From Sialis fuliginosa (lineage: Eukaryota; Arthropoda; Insecta; Megaloptera; Sialidae), in NCBI GenBank assembly GCA_961205875.1, contig OY540816.1:7698701-7762700 (forward strand): a DNA stretch of 64,000 bases, written 5' to 3'. The position numbers were made by a program, and so were the translations under genes. Below the pieces are notes generated by a model. That model made no database searches. It was not told the origin of the DNA and saw only the letters and a program-made list of their open reading frames with translations. This document shows, piece after piece, positions 49,301 to 60,689 of this stretch (its first letter is position 1; the number at the start of each line of letters is the position of its first letter).

Positions 49301-52300
49301 GTTATTTTTTTCGGAACGAAAACCGGAACCGAACCGAAATATATTTTTTTGTTCGAACCGGAACGAAAACCGAAACGAAAAAATAACGGTTCGAAGCCCT
49401 GGTATTAACAGTATGTCTGTTACGGATAATAGATGAAATGCGGTAATATGCATTCTAGTCGCAAATATACAAAATAACCAAGGTAGCCGGATAATATGGC
49501 ATGAAAAACATATTTTAAGAATTATCCGCATATTATAATATATATATCCGCTCTAATAATATACAAGTTAACTGTCCTTGTTTAGTTTGGTTAGTTTCTA
49601 TTAGGTATAAAATGTATAATTTGTATTTAAGCCGGCTTTTTTGCAAATCATCCCATTCGTGCGTATTAGTCGTAAGATGTCGATTGTATAGTTTGACAAA
49701 AGATATGAATGCATTTATTATCAATATTCTTGCCAAATCAGTACAGTCGGGACTCGTTTATTCAGAGTCTCGTTTATCTGAAATGCCGAGTTTCGTTTAT
49801 TCGAAAATTGTTCTCCTCCTTCACCTCCCACCATTCTCGAGTCATGGCGTTAACGAACATATTTTTGAAATTTTTGTAGAATTAATTAGAGACACTTATC
49901 ACCGTCGTCACTTGCTCATATTCGAAATTAAAAGTAAAGTAAAATTATTTCACTATCACGATTAACTATTAACGATAAATATTAAATACCAAGGTTTACA
50001 TACATAGTCTCTATAGCTCGTTGACCAATCAGCGTTGGCGCGAGAATTTAAGTCGCCACGAAGACGTATTCAAATGTTATAAATGTGTAATAGAATATCA
50101 ATTACAAAAAATTCCTTCATTTATTCTTGTTTTCGTATTTTTTGATATCTTAACAACACATACAATCAAAGAAGTACAAATTCGACATTGCAAAATCATA
50201 GAAACCTGTTAAAATTACAGAACGTATTGCCAACTTAAGAATAGTAAAAATGACACTTCCCGAATAGACAAAATTGTCTGTGATTGGTTTTTCATGATTT
50301 TGCAATGTCGAATTTGTACTTCTTTGATTGTATATGTTGTTAAAATATCAAAAAATACGAAGACAGGAATAAATAAAGGATTTCTTGTAATTGATATTCT
50401 ATTATACATTTATAACATTTGAATACATCTTCGTGGTGACGACAATTCCCGCACCAACGCTGATTGGTCAAGGATCTATACATAACTTGGTGGGAGCCCT
50501 TCTCGACTTCGAATAAACGCGACTTCCTCGATACAAAACGATTCAGAAGGCTTAGAATAAACGAGTCCTGACTGTAAATATAAAAGTATGTTACTTACCT
50601 GTGGGACATACTTAATCAATGTTATAGTAAGTTTCACATAAGAACAGATATATAAGAAGTCCAGCCAGATGATAATTTTGGTTGTAGATAAAATAATACT
50701 GGTAATGATAACAATCCCAAAGACTCCATGAATTATTCTAGCTGTTATTGATACAGTTTGGTCACCTCTTTCGTAGATAAAGCATTGGCATATCGTGAAA
50801 AACGTGGCTGCTGTGGCGTGAAGAGCAAAAACAATATCGTTCATCATCACAGGATTCAACCCACGAGGATGTCTTTCAAAATATTCATCCTAGAAAAATA
50901 AGTTTATTAAACTTTTCGTGAATAAGCAACTGTTACTTAACATTCCGGTTCTCATTAAGTGTAGTTAAACATATAAAATAGTTTACTTACTTCGATTTCT
51001 GTAATCCAGTATAGCCCACAATTGAAAAGGGAATACATTATGAATCCAACGATATTTAAACTTAAAAAATCGAAGTTCAACCCGACGACACTGTAAAAAA
51101 ATTAATTTATTAAAAATAAAGTACTTATGCCCGGTATTATAAAGGACCTAACAAAATTTGTTAGCTAGCAATTACATTCATATGGGGTATTAATACTGTA
51201 CTAGTATCTATGGATTAGTTATGGAATTTAGAGCAGTGACACTTCAATTAATTGTAACACAGTTGGCATCTTTGACCGTACAAAATAATTTTCATAACAT
51301 CACCACTGTTTTAATGCCGTTTGTATTTACCTTCAACGCGTGCGCGAAACTTGTCAAAGTCATCAACAAACTCCAAAAGAACTGTCATATATGTTTGATA
51401 CCTCAGTTGAAAGTGTTTGTTAGCTAACAAATTTGTTAGGTCCTTTATGATACCGGACATTAGCATATTACTTTCTTATACCATGTATATGAAATATACA
51501 TTAGTATAAGTAAGTATAGTGAAGCCGATTTTTTTCGAACTCCGGATTTTGACGGAATTATCTATTTTGACCTTCCCTGAATCCATTCTGACTATTTTCG
51601 CCATGATGTCTGTGTGTCCGTCTGTCGGTCTGTCTGTCTGTCTGTAAGCGCTGTAACTCAAATACGACAAATCTTAGAAGGGTGATATTTTATATTTAAG
51701 ATTAATTTTTGACTGGGAAGAAAACGTCCTATTTTTGAAAACGATCTTTCAACCGGATACGGATGTTTACCTACGTCGATTTTTTAATTTTTCGAATTAC
51801 TTTGAAACAGTGCAAAATAGAGAAAAATGGTCAAGTTAAAAAATGTAGGTAATATCTATATCTATAATTTATGTTCTATTCATTTTTTTGTAAAAACGAA
51901 TTTTTGAAAAAAAAAATAATTTATTATAATTCAAATGGTTCATAACAGAGGAGTATAATTCAAATGGTCCATAACAGAGAAAAAAATGTATGGGGAATAA
52001 ATTATAGATAATAACATACTCGAAATTTTTTATCTAAAACATTTTTTTCTTATTTCAAAAATAATTCAAAAATCCAAAAATTTACAAGAGTAAACATCCG
52101 TTTTTAGTTATTACGTTAAAAAAAATCACTTGTTATATAAATATAAAATTATTCATTTTGTTCTTTCTTGTTAGTTTGTTAGAAATATTTTAATAAACAA
52201 AGAATCACGTATACAATTCACTGTTAGGTTAGGTTAGGTTAGGTATAAGAAAGTCCCGTGGTTCCCAAGGCAGAATTTTTTTTTTATATTTACAACGTAT

Positions 52301-55300
52301 ATGTTAGGTTAAAAAATCGCAAACGTTTATTGAGTAAAAAAAAATCGACCACAATGCATTTTCGAACGTGCAATTGCGGAATTTTCCGAGCGGCAGACTG
52401 GAAAAATGGTTCAAGATATTTGTCGGACAAAATGACCAATGGATTATAACTAAGATAATATTGTGAGAAAAAAAATGTCGGACAAAAATAGTGGGGTATC
52501 ATTTAGTTCGTCACCTCCAACATGTCAAAATAACGAGGTTATTATAGTTTATTATCAGCTACCTGTAATTTGTAGGATTAAATAATTAGTTTTACAATCT
52601 ATTGGTCATTTTGTCTGAGAAATATCTTGGGCAATTTTTCCAGTCCGCCGCTCGGAAAATTCCGCGGCTGCACGTACGAAAATGCCCAATTTTTAAGAAT
52701 TTCCGAAAATAAAAAAGTTGTTAGACTCGTCAAAAAGAAGTCACTCACGAAGTTTCAGAAGTATGGTAATAAATTTACAAAAGGGTCGAGTTATTGAGGA
52801 CTATACTATAGTATTAGCAAAAAAAAAATTTAAATAAAAATGGGAGATACCTAACAAGTTTTTTTTTACATTTATGCATTCATCATTAGGAAACTTACTA
52901 CAATGATACGATGCTCTTGAAATTTGATATCTCATCAATCAATTACGTATACCTATCTATAATATTATAATTAATACTGTTTATATTTATATTTATTGAT
53001 ATACAATATACCTATATATTTATTTTCGTCATTTAATACAATCTAATAGATAAAATAACAAGAATGTGTGGTTTGTATAGAAATACATTACATTCCAATT
53101 TTTAATTAAATGAAAATATAATCTACGTAGATTAGTGACAAAAGATAATTAAGAATTTTTTCAAAATAAGTACAATGCTAAATATTAATACGATAAAAAA
53201 ATATGCACATTTTATAATAAAGATAATATTAAAATATATCTGCAGATTAAGTTCTAATAGTTTATTATATCCTCTGAATATACTGTTTGTCTGATATATT
53301 TTGTAATAATGACGATACAAAGATTAACAATTCTATTCATTATTTAAATATTTTTTTCACGTAGGTATAGTAACTAAACATAGTACTGTACTATAGCAAT
53401 ATAGTGGTAGAACAAAATATAATAATTTTTTGAAACCTTGTATGTGTGTAGGTTTGTCTATGTCACTACTACAACCCTATATTTTTTTATCTGGTTGTCC
53501 TCTTAGGAGAAAAATCGAAAAAAAATAAATTTCGTCGATTACATGAATCAAACAAAATATTTCAGTCAAATCGTATGTACTTTTAGTCATAGAATCCGTA
53601 TCTGCAATAAAAAATTAAGGTTCCTATTTAAGATTCAAAATTACCCTCACCCCAACCTACAATAACGGGGGTGGGGGACAATTTTTTTTTGCATTAATAT
53701 ATTTCCCCCGCGGAATGATCAAATTTTGATTATTGCTATTTTTTCCGTAGAGTGCCTAATTTTCGAGATATTTGAAAGTTTCAGGTTAAAAAAAACACCC
53801 GGTAACATAATACATAAGAATATAAGTATTCTTAATCCAAGTATATTATTGTTTTAGTCTGATAATATTGCTTTAAAGAGAAAGAAGAATTTCTTGGCTT
53901 ACATTATGTTAAGTTTTCTACCCGTGTAGTTTATAATTTATAATCTATTATAAATTTATAACAAATGTTTTTTATTATGTGTTTTATTTACTTTCATAAA
54001 ATCGATATTTACGTATATGAAAATACACGTCTTTGAAAGACAAATTAATTTACAATCAATTATTATTAAATTTGTCGGTTTAGGAAAGTAAAAGCAAATA
54101 AAATAGACATGTAATATCCAGTAGTTGATTTTTGGGAAACAGTTGTACATATAATAATTTTATTACTTTATGAATAATTTAATAAACAAAATAAACATAT
54201 ACCTTTTTCGGCGGAAGTTGCTGATAATTTGTGGGTAAAACGAAACTGACCAAGCTACAAAATACACCCATCCTATAATAAGTGAGAAACTGCTTAGCTC
54301 ATTTGATTTCAGTACTGTGATTCTAAGAAATGTACTGTTGACGCTGAAAAATAAATAAAATGTATTTGTATGTATTAAAAAACTGTTCATTAAACCAGCG
54401 ATTCTCAACCTATCGGGGGCGTGATAAAACTAAATGGGGGGCGCGAGCATATCGAGAAAATATGAGAAAACATATTATTAAAAAATGTATTTAAGTTACT
54501 GAAAGAAAAGCAATAAAATACATTCTAACATAATAAAAAATAAGATATACGTTTACATTTACGTTGATAAATAGGATTGTATCAGTACTGCACAATGTAT
54601 TTAATAATTAACTTATCAATATTAAATTAAAAACAAGATTAATAATTACACAGGTTTACAAAAAAACAAAAATTTATGAATATTTGACGAAACCATTGTA
54701 TCCTTATGTATTTTGACGTCCTGAAGCCGAATCTGAGGTCCGTTGACCTTGGTTAGTTCAGTTTCAAGGTCATTTTAAGGTCAAATTTTTAAAAATCGCT
54801 AAATGATTCTGGTAAAAGGTGATATATAGGTTTTTCTGGTCGCTGATTCTAAATTTGTCATCCGTTGACCTCTACGAGGTCAGGTTCAAGGTCATTTCAA
54901 GGTCAATGTGAGAAAAATCGCTCGAAAATTCTGACAAAACAGTACATATAGGTTTTTGGGGTCGCTTAATTAAAACTTGAGGTCCGTAGACCCCTACAAT
55001 GTCATTTTCAAGGTCATTTTAAGATCAAAATTTTATTTTTAAAAATCGCTAAATGAATCTGGTAAAAGGTGAAAATCTAATATGACTCCCTTACAAGTAC
55101 GTATTTAATTAATGAAGTTGGTGCAAACCATACCTGTTCTTATTTTAGAAAATAAAAAACATGGTTCAACTAACTTGAAAATTTAATTTTTTATTTCTCA
55201 TTTAACTCATAGTATAGTTTTTATCTATTGAACATTTACTGGGAAATTGTATAGCATTTACCTAACGTTTAATTCTTATGTTAGATCCATTCATATGTAT

Positions 55301-57467
55301 ATGTATGTATATTGCATATGTATACCTATATTAAATACTAACCTTATCACATTTTCTGGATTTGCTTTTGCGGTTAGTTCAGAATGGCCTGCAGCGAGAC
55401 CTTTAACAACCACAGGGTAAATTCTGATCGACGATTCGTTAAAAGGTGGTTGGGACGCATTTATAAAGATTGGATTTGATGTAACTTGTAATATATCTGC
55501 GTGTTGAGGTTCAAACGTTATCGTTACACTCGTTTCATATTCCCCACTAAAAAATATGAAACATACGATATTAAATTACTACATCAAAGGTACATCCAGA
55601 GCCGTAACTAGAGGCTCGAGAGCCTTGGGGCAACAAGTGATCGAGGGACCTCCAGTATATGCAAAATATAAAAATTGAAGACCTTTTTTTTCATTTATTA
55701 CCAATTTTAATTTGAATGGCATTTTTTTTCCTCAATCTCAATCAATCAATGCTCACCCCAATTTTTGCTCTTCTGCGGGTGGTCCTGGGGCACTACACCG
55801 GTGGTAATTACGGCCCTGGGTACATTTAACATTAAAATTTTGGTACATGTATTAGAATGTTATCCAAAATGAAAATATACGATTGAAATAATAAAATTTC
55901 TTTGTAAATCTCTTCAGAGAGCGTCCTTTAATTACGTAAGGATGATTTTCAAAATTTTCGAATTTGTAATGGCCCGTAAGTATAAAGTACCCTCCTATCC
56001 TAGAGTACATAGAATCCAGGAAGTATAAATGAAGATCCAGAAAAGTCAATGGCTCTATTGCAAGAGAACTGTAGATGTTGAATGCAACGGTTTGGAAGAT
56101 TATTGTTGAAGATATCAGATACAAAACGTATGTTCATAGAAGAGGCCAGTTTTAGTAAAATTTTGCGCGCACCCTGTATGTATAGTGTAATACCAATATG
56201 ACAAATATATAGCAAAATGATTAAAACAAAATGAATTGACTCAATATATACGAAAAATGTATTTTAAAATAATTAAATAGAAAAAAAACCTTACGTAAGT
56301 AACGCTTTTAACCCCACATAAGGACTTCCCTCTCCTCAAAGCTTTATGTAATTAATGGACGCTTCCTTACAGTAAAAAGTTCTTATTTGAAGTAGGTACA
56401 AAAAAGTAGATATAAGCAATACTTACTATACATTCAAGAAAAATGACCCTGTTTCATTTATTAAAATGTTCAAATCTTCATCAGATAATTTAACATCACA
56501 AAATGATATTTTTGGTACTGAAATTAGAATTATTAGTTTAATTTTAATCGATATATCAAATATTTATAATTATTTTATGGTATATAGCAGTGGATTTGAA
56601 ACTATTTTTAGGTACAATCATCTTTATATAAAAAAATGTGGCCCCTTAATATTTTTTTATTAACATTTTTTACCTAAAAATAATAATACAAAAATTCAGA
56701 ACATATCCCTTGATATAAATAATGTCATTAAATACAAAATCGAATATACCTGTTAATAAAAATATACCTACTATAAATACTATTGATAAATACTATTATA
56801 TTAAATTAATTAAATAATCATTTAATTTCATTTACTATTGCTTATCCTAGATAAAAACACAATAAATTTTTTGTATATTTGATAAAAAGAACAATTTAAA
56901 TTACTTTGCATAAAAAAATAAAAAAATGCAAGTTGGTAGTTAAAAAGAAATAACTGATGACTAATAAAAATGATTTGACATAATTGTATTTTTACTCACG
57001 CTTAATAATTAATTATTATGAAACCAAATGATGTATACTAAAAAGGTATATGTGACATTACACATGTAAATATGTGGTAAATACAAATACCTACATATTT
57101 TAATTTTAATAATAAGATCTATTCGAATCGTAATAAGTTAAAAGAGATTTTTAATAAACTAAAAAATGATTTAAGAAAAACTTACATAGTTAATATAAAA
57201 AATTTGATACTAATTAAAAAAAAATAACAACATAAGACCATAGACTAGAAAGAAAATAACAGCAACACAAAATAGTAAAAGATCCTATATTTTTACGAAG
57301 TGACTTAAATACACCGTGTTTTTGTTTTGTCATTTTGGTCTAAACACGGTATTATAAGTAGGTTCCAAACAAGTATTTATGAATAAATAATAAATATTAT
57401 ATATAAATGATAATAAATACTTACATATGAGTAATCCAAAAATTAATCTTAATATTTGAGTAAACAT
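37317..57467 (-). CDS. Ctns: Cystinosin, lysosomal cystine/proton exporter
   Basis: Nine minus-strand exons join in phase into 393 residues: 57467..57425, 56517..56427, 55546..55343, 54343..54203, 51090..50991, 50889..50599, 47717..47600, 45789..45687 and 37407..37317. Human cystinosin has 367. Order: signal peptide ([14 protein letters not shown]), luminal domain with N-glycosylation sequons (NETG, NASQ, NESS, NSTF), then seven membrane segments. PQ-loop motifs sit at P150-Q151 (SFYPQ) and P289-Q290 (KYVPQ). Asp211 and Asp311 (in IFLDFTGG) align by eye with human D205 and D305, the proton-coupling residues. The C-terminus has YAEI (369-372), a YxxPhi lysosomal sorting signal aligned with GYDQL. 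A splice acceptor six bases before the ATG shows at least one untranslated 5' exon, not located. Intron 8 is 8.3 kb; introns 4 and 6 have MITEs next to splice sites. Confidence 0.95.
37655..38065 (+). repeat. Direct repeat of 19035-19435
   Basis: GCCCCTTCTGAACTGGCACC, AAACATCAAGTATTCTTTTT and ACAATCGGTTTAGTATTAAT are in the same order and spacing in both, over about 400 bp. In Ctns intron 8. Confidence 0.75.
38281..38799. mobile_element. Harbinger-like non-autonomous element
   Basis: AAGGCTTTGTCAAATAGGAA faces TCCTATTTGACAGAGCCTT. Inner AAGCGGACAGTCCGC and GTCCGCCGCGG/GTCCGCTTTC blocks give further inverted pairs. TA flanks both sides. It encloses the transposase-like first exon at 38391. 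In Ctns intron 8. Confidence 0.75.
38391..38495 (+). pseudogene. Truncated Harbinger-type transposase N-terminus
   Basis: The frame [19 protein letters not shown] followed by AARRKRKW is the usual acidic-then-basic start of PIF/Harbinger nuclease genes. After W the reading stays open only seven more codons to a TAA. No DDE domain follows, so this is a remnant captured in the element; GTATGC after AAATGG could be its old splice donor. Confidence 0.55.
39202..39533. mobile_element. 332-bp MITE, TAA duplication
   Basis: Starts TGCCCGGTATTATAAAGG and ends CCTTTATGATACCGGACA. TAA at 39199-39201 and 39534-39536. In Ctns intron 8. Same length as 30074 and 51128. Confidence 0.92.
40331..40990 (+). 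pseudogene. Mariner transposase fossil
   Basis: Several frames together show mariner pieces: an N-terminal helix-turn-helix region ([27 protein letters not shown]), then [13 protein letters not shown] and [11 protein letters not shown], then [15 protein letters not shown] and a C-terminal [10 protein letters not shown]. Frameshifts, a stop and a deletion across the catalytic DDD core make it dead. The right end reads TTTTTGTAACAACCTA before TA, a mariner-type end; the left end is not recognised. In Ctns intron 8. Confidence 0.85.
40991..42600. other. Ctns intron 8, AT-rich, no feature recognised
   Basis: Only short chance frames. Around 42420-42580 GCAATAATATTTT-like phrases recur without a fixed period. 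Confidence 0.5.
42620..42785 (+). repeat. Tandem pair with G-run and C-run palindromes
   Basis: GGGGAGGGGGGATGTTCCATTACCCC-type text occurs twice about 85 bp apart (42629, 42713), each a small palindrome of a G run and a C run, followed by similar TATTATTGAA text. Confidence 0.6.
42850..44180. other. Ctns intron 8, AT-rich, no feature recognised
   Basis: Very low GC, stop-rich in all frames, no inverted ends seen. Confidence 0.5.
44182..44740 (+). repeat. Dispersed repeat, longer copy of 33238-33660
   Basis: Matches both ends of 33238-33660 and has about 130 extra bases in the middle. In Ctns intron 8, 947 bp from exon 8. Confidence 0.7.
45862..46680. mobile_element. GTGTTTAGACC-family MITE interrupted by a second repeat
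   Basis: Left half 45862-45937 (AACACTGTGTTTTTTTGACA) and right half 46627-46680 (AACGAAGTGTTTTTATAACA, GGTCTAAACACGG) are the two parts of one MITE. 45938-46626 is foreign. In Ctns intron 7. Confidence 0.7.
45938..46626 (+). mobile_element. CGGCCAAGTGCG repeat inserted in a MITE
   Basis: Starts CGGCCAAGTGCGTG and contains TAGGTTTCCGTAG near the left and TTTTCTACGGAAACCTA at the right. AATATATCGTGACTGAAGGG and the GACGGACGGATGGACA phrase follow the form of a widespread insect non-LTR-type repeat tail. A block of about 150 bp is duplicated inside (46030 and 46325). Confidence 0.6.
46834..47330 (+). repeat. TATACAGGATG repeat, inverted copy at 61560-61755
   Basis: TATACAGGATGTCCCAG and TATACAGGATGGTCTGG begin two units. 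TTGGGATACATATATTTTAG, AAAAATTCTACGGGAAGG and AACACCCTCTGAGTTACAGA are found inverted at 61560-61755. A 119-codon frame at 46731 is within this repeat. Confidence 0.6.
49090..49405. repeat. CCGGAACCGAAAACCGG simple repeat
   Basis: Degenerate runs of AACCGGAACCGAACCGAAAT and AAACCGGAAAAACCG in two blocks (49095-49190, 49265-49390). The same kind of text is at 4310-4410, 19905-19975 and 47375-47425. Confidence 0.65.
49744..50574. mobile_element. 831-bp pogo-like MITE with TA duplication
   Basis: CAGTCGGGACTCGTTTATTC faces GAATAAACGAGTCCTGACTG at the right, with TA on both sides (49742-49743, 50575-50576). A second inverted layer lies inside: 50018-50215 against 50262-50480. In Ctns intron 6, ending 25 bp from exon 6. 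A 117-codon frame inside is chance. Confidence 0.88.
51128..51459. mobile_element. 332-bp MITE, TTA duplication
   Basis: Starts TGCCCGGTATTATAAAGG and ends CCTTTATGATACCGGACA. TTA at 51125-51127 and 51460-51462. In Ctns intron 4, beginning 38 bp from exon 5. Very similar to 39202-39533. Confidence 0.92.
51472..52262. repeat. Long TTTCTTATAC-family copy
   Basis: ACTTTCTTATACCATGTATA at the left faces GTATAAGAAAGTCC at the right. Inside are CGCCATGATGTCTGTGTGTC, GTCTGTCTGTCTGTCTGTAA and CAACCGGATACGGATGTTTA. In Ctns intron 4. Confidence 0.7.
52224..52244 (+). repeat. Four TTAGG units
   Basis: Four perfect copies of the common insect telomere unit TTAGG, next to the end of a TTTCTTATAC-family repeat. 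Too short to be a telomere. Confidence 0.8.
52345..52690. repeat. Foldback repeat in Ctns intron 4
   Basis: GGAATTTTCCGAGCGGCAGA (52378) faces CCGCTCGGAAAATTCC (52647), and TCGGACAAAATGACCAAT faces ATTGGTCATTTTGTCTGA. Arms about 100 bp, spacer about 145 bp. Confidence 0.75.
52691..54202. other. Rest of Ctns intron 4, AT-rich
   Basis: No feature recognised apart from a G-rich patch at 53666-53680. Frames are short. Confidence 0.5.
54394..54470. mobile_element. hAT-type left end
   Basis: CCAGCGATTCTCAACCTATC followed by GGGGGCGTGA and GGGGGGCGCGAGC, the form of CAGYGRTTCTCAA hAT ends. The right end is not found. In Ctns intron 3. Confidence 0.45.
54735..55080 (+). repeat. Three tandem units with TCAAGGTCA
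   Basis: Three units of about 120 bp, each with GGTCCGTTGACC-like text, AAGGTCATTTNAAGGTCA and AAAATCGCTAAATGATTCTG. TCAAGGTCA occurs at 54764, 54886, 54897 and 55008. In Ctns intron 3. Confidence 0.8.
55597..55818. mobile_element. 222-bp hAT-type MITE in Ctns intron 2
   Basis: CAGAGCCGTAACTAGAGG faces GGTAATTACGGCCCTG. GGTACATC (55589-55596) and GGTACATT (55819-55826) match at seven of eight bases. It lies 51 bp from exon 3. Confidence 0.82.
57240..57352. mobile_element. GTGTTTAGACC-family MITE
   Basis: AACAGCAACACAAAATAG at the left and TTTTGGTCTAAACACGGTA at the right, followed by TTA. The left tip is worn. In Ctns intron 1. Confidence 0.65.
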
Positions 57468-57770
57468 TTTTATCTGAAATAAAAAAAATGTAATAAAAAA
57501 TACATACATTTATTAATTATTACTCAACACACATTCATACAAATAATTTTATATATTTAATATTAAATAGTGTATTATACCTATAATTTATTGGACTTAC
57601 ATATTATTAATAAATTAGTTTTCAATTATCATGTTTCCTATTGTTATTAATTTTATTGTTAAATAATTAAGTGTAAACATAAACATTAATTTGCACTAAA
57701 GATATGCAAATGTTTTCTTTATTTTAGTAAATTATCTATGCATTCCAATGCATATATTTTAGGTTGTATT

Positions 57771-60490
57771 TTACTTTCTTATACTCATGTATGAAGTATG
57801 ATACATGTAGTAGTATAAAGTATTAACCCAATCGTGCCCAGCGTTACATATACAGTGTATTCCAAGTTGATTAAGACATAGGAAATTTAACGTGGGGACA
57901 ATTAGAAATGTTGTATTAACCTTTGGTCAAATTTAACGATGTGTTTGAAATGCCGCCGCGAAACTAACTGATAAATTTTAAATTAATCAACAGTATTTTG
58001 TTTTCAACAATAAAATACATTAATGAAATTAAAGTAAGCATCCTAAATAAAATTATAATAATATTTTTTGGCAGATATTTTGAAAACAAAATACTAATGA
58101 CTATTTTATTAAATTTTGTGGCGGCATTTCAAAATGCACAAATCACATATCGTTAAATTTTACCAAAGGTTACTACAATACTTCTAATTGCCCCCATGTT
58201 TTTCCTATGTCTTAATCAACTTTGAATTCACTGTATACAACAGAGCGCTTTTGTTAAGATTTTGCGTTGCTGTAAGATTATTTTAATTTGAATGGGTTTT
58301 AATCATACTTTTTTTCGAGTATTGGACTGAATACATCAACAATGCAATTACCAACGTTTTGAAGTTTTAGTATACTTAGATAGATATGAATTGATGACAG
58401 AAAAATCAGCAATATCGGTAACAAAAAAAAACCTCGGTCACGTTTGGGTTCCCTGAATCCATTCTGACATGAGACTTTCTTATACGTAATACTTACAGTG
58501 CACAGTGTGGATGATTCTAATTAACTATGTGCAAACTATCTTTCTGGTTAAATTATAAATGATGGAAAAAATGTATGGGACATAAATTATAGATAATAAT
58601 TTTTATTTAAAACATTTTTTACTTTTTTAAATCCATGTATTTAAAATATTCATAAAGTATAAGAAGTAGATAAGTATTATGTAGCCAAGTTTTATCGATT
58701 TCCAAATTTTAATGGAATTATTCATTTTGACTTTCCTGAATCCATTCTGACTATTTTCGCCATGATGTCTGTGTGTTGGTCGATTTGTAACTCAAATACG
58801 ACAAATCGTAGAAGGATGAAATTTTATATTTAAGGTTAATTTTTGTCTCGAAAGAAAACTCTTATTGAAAATTGAAAATATAATTTAAAATCATATTTTA
58901 AATGGTTCATAACAAAGAAATATCTGCCACAGATACTATGAGCCTTTCTTATACGTAATACTGACAGTGAACAGTGTGGGTGATTCTAATAAATTATGTA
59001 CTAACTATATTTCTATTTAAATCATAAATAATGGAAAAAATGTATGCGACATAAAATATAGATATTAATAATATAATCGATAATTTTTATCTGAAACATT
59101 TTTACTTTCTTAAACACATGTATATTAAATATTCATAAAGAATAAGTATTTTAAAGCCGATTTTTTTCGATGAAATAATTCATTTTGACCTTCTTTTATT
59201 AGTTTGTCAGAAATATTTTTTAATAAAATTATAATCACGTGCACTGTCCACTCTCAGTATTACGTATAAGAAACTCCCGAGGCTCTCGTGGCAGATATTT
59301 TTTTTATTCGCACCGTTTCAATAATAATAATTCGAAAAATCAAAACTTGACCACAGTTAACATTCGTTTCTAGTTTAGTGATTATGTTTAAAACAACAGT
59401 TGATACATTTTATAAAGAATATTATTATCTATAATTTATGTTTCATTAATTTTATTTAATCTTTTATTAGTTAGTCAGAAATATTTTTTAATAAAATTAT
59501 TAGAAACACGTATGTTGTTCACTCTGACAATGAGTGGTAAGTATAAGAAATTTCCGTGGCTTCCATAGCAGATATTTTTTTACTTTCTTATATTTATGTA
59601 TGTATATGAAATATACATAAATATAGTAGGTATATAAGTAAGTATAGTGAAGTCGATTTTTTTCGAAATCCAGATTTTGATGGAATTTGACCTTCCCTTA
59701 ATCCACTCTGACTATTTTCGCCATGATGTCTGTGTATCTGTCTATCTGTCGGTCTGTAAGCGCTGTAACTCAAATACGACACATCGTAGAAGGATGAAAT
59801 TTTATATTTAAGATTAATTTTTGTCTAGGAAGAAAACGTCCTATTTTTGAAAACGATCTTTCAACCGGATACGAATGTTTACTTAAGTCGATTTCTGAAT
59901 TTTTCGAATTACTTTGAAACAGTACGAAATAGAAAAAAATTGTAGGTAATATCAATATCTATAATTTATGTTCTATTGATTTTTTCGAAAAATCGAATTA
60001 AAAAAAATTATTATAATTAAAATGGTTCATAACAGATAAAGAATATCTGCCATGAGTGTCATGGGACTTTCTTATACGTATTACAGAGATTGAACAGTGT
60101 GTGTGTTTGCCATAGGTACCATGGGACTTTCTTATACGTAATACTGAGAGTGAACAGTGTGGGTGAGTCTTAGTAATTATATAAAAAAATCTTTCTGGCT
60201 AAATCATAAATGCTGGAAAAAAATATATGGAAAATAAATTATAGATAATAATATAGTCGACATTTTTTATCTAAAACATTTTTTTCTTATTTCAAAAATA
60301 ATTTGAAAAAGAGTAAATATCCGTTTTCAGTATATTATATAATGTAGAGGATAATATTATCTATATAATTCATTTTATTCTATCTTATTAGTTTGTCAGA
60401 AATGTTTTAATAAAATAAGAATCACGTATACTATTCATTGTTAGGAGTACGTATAAGAAAGTTCTGTGGTTCCCAAGGCAGATATTTTAA
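57771..60490. repeat. Cluster of TTTCTTATAC-family copies
   Basis: At least six partial copies in both directions, marked by ACTTTCTTATACGTAATACT (58464, 58940 region, 60066, 60126) and its inverse (59262, 60450), and by CGCCATGATGTCTGTGT (58759, 59720). It lies just upstream of the first coding exon of Ctns. No gene seen. Confidence 0.7.
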
Positions 60491-60689
60491 ATAATGCAAT
60501 GTTAACGTATAATTAATAAGATTATAAAGTCACTTTATAGCACCGAGTTTGAAGTGCAGGAAACTTTCAGTTCAGATAAAGAAACACAATGGGTTGTTAT
60601 TTTGTTTGTATTTCTCAATCGTATATTTTATATATGTATAGTTTTAACTTTTCGTTTTTTTAGAATTTTATAAAAAACGTATTGATATT

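Noticed and set aside
49612..49965. 117-codon plus-strand frame
   Set aside because: It crosses the left end of the pogo-like MITE at 49744, so it is not one gene.
52224..52244. Telomere or subtelomere
   Set aside because: Only four TTAGG units in the middle of an intron; interstitial.
54764..55016. A bona fide Ctns enhancer
   Set aside because: The TCAAGGTCA sites are part of a tandem repeat unit, and nothing in the sequence shows regulation of Ctns; kept only as a finding to test.
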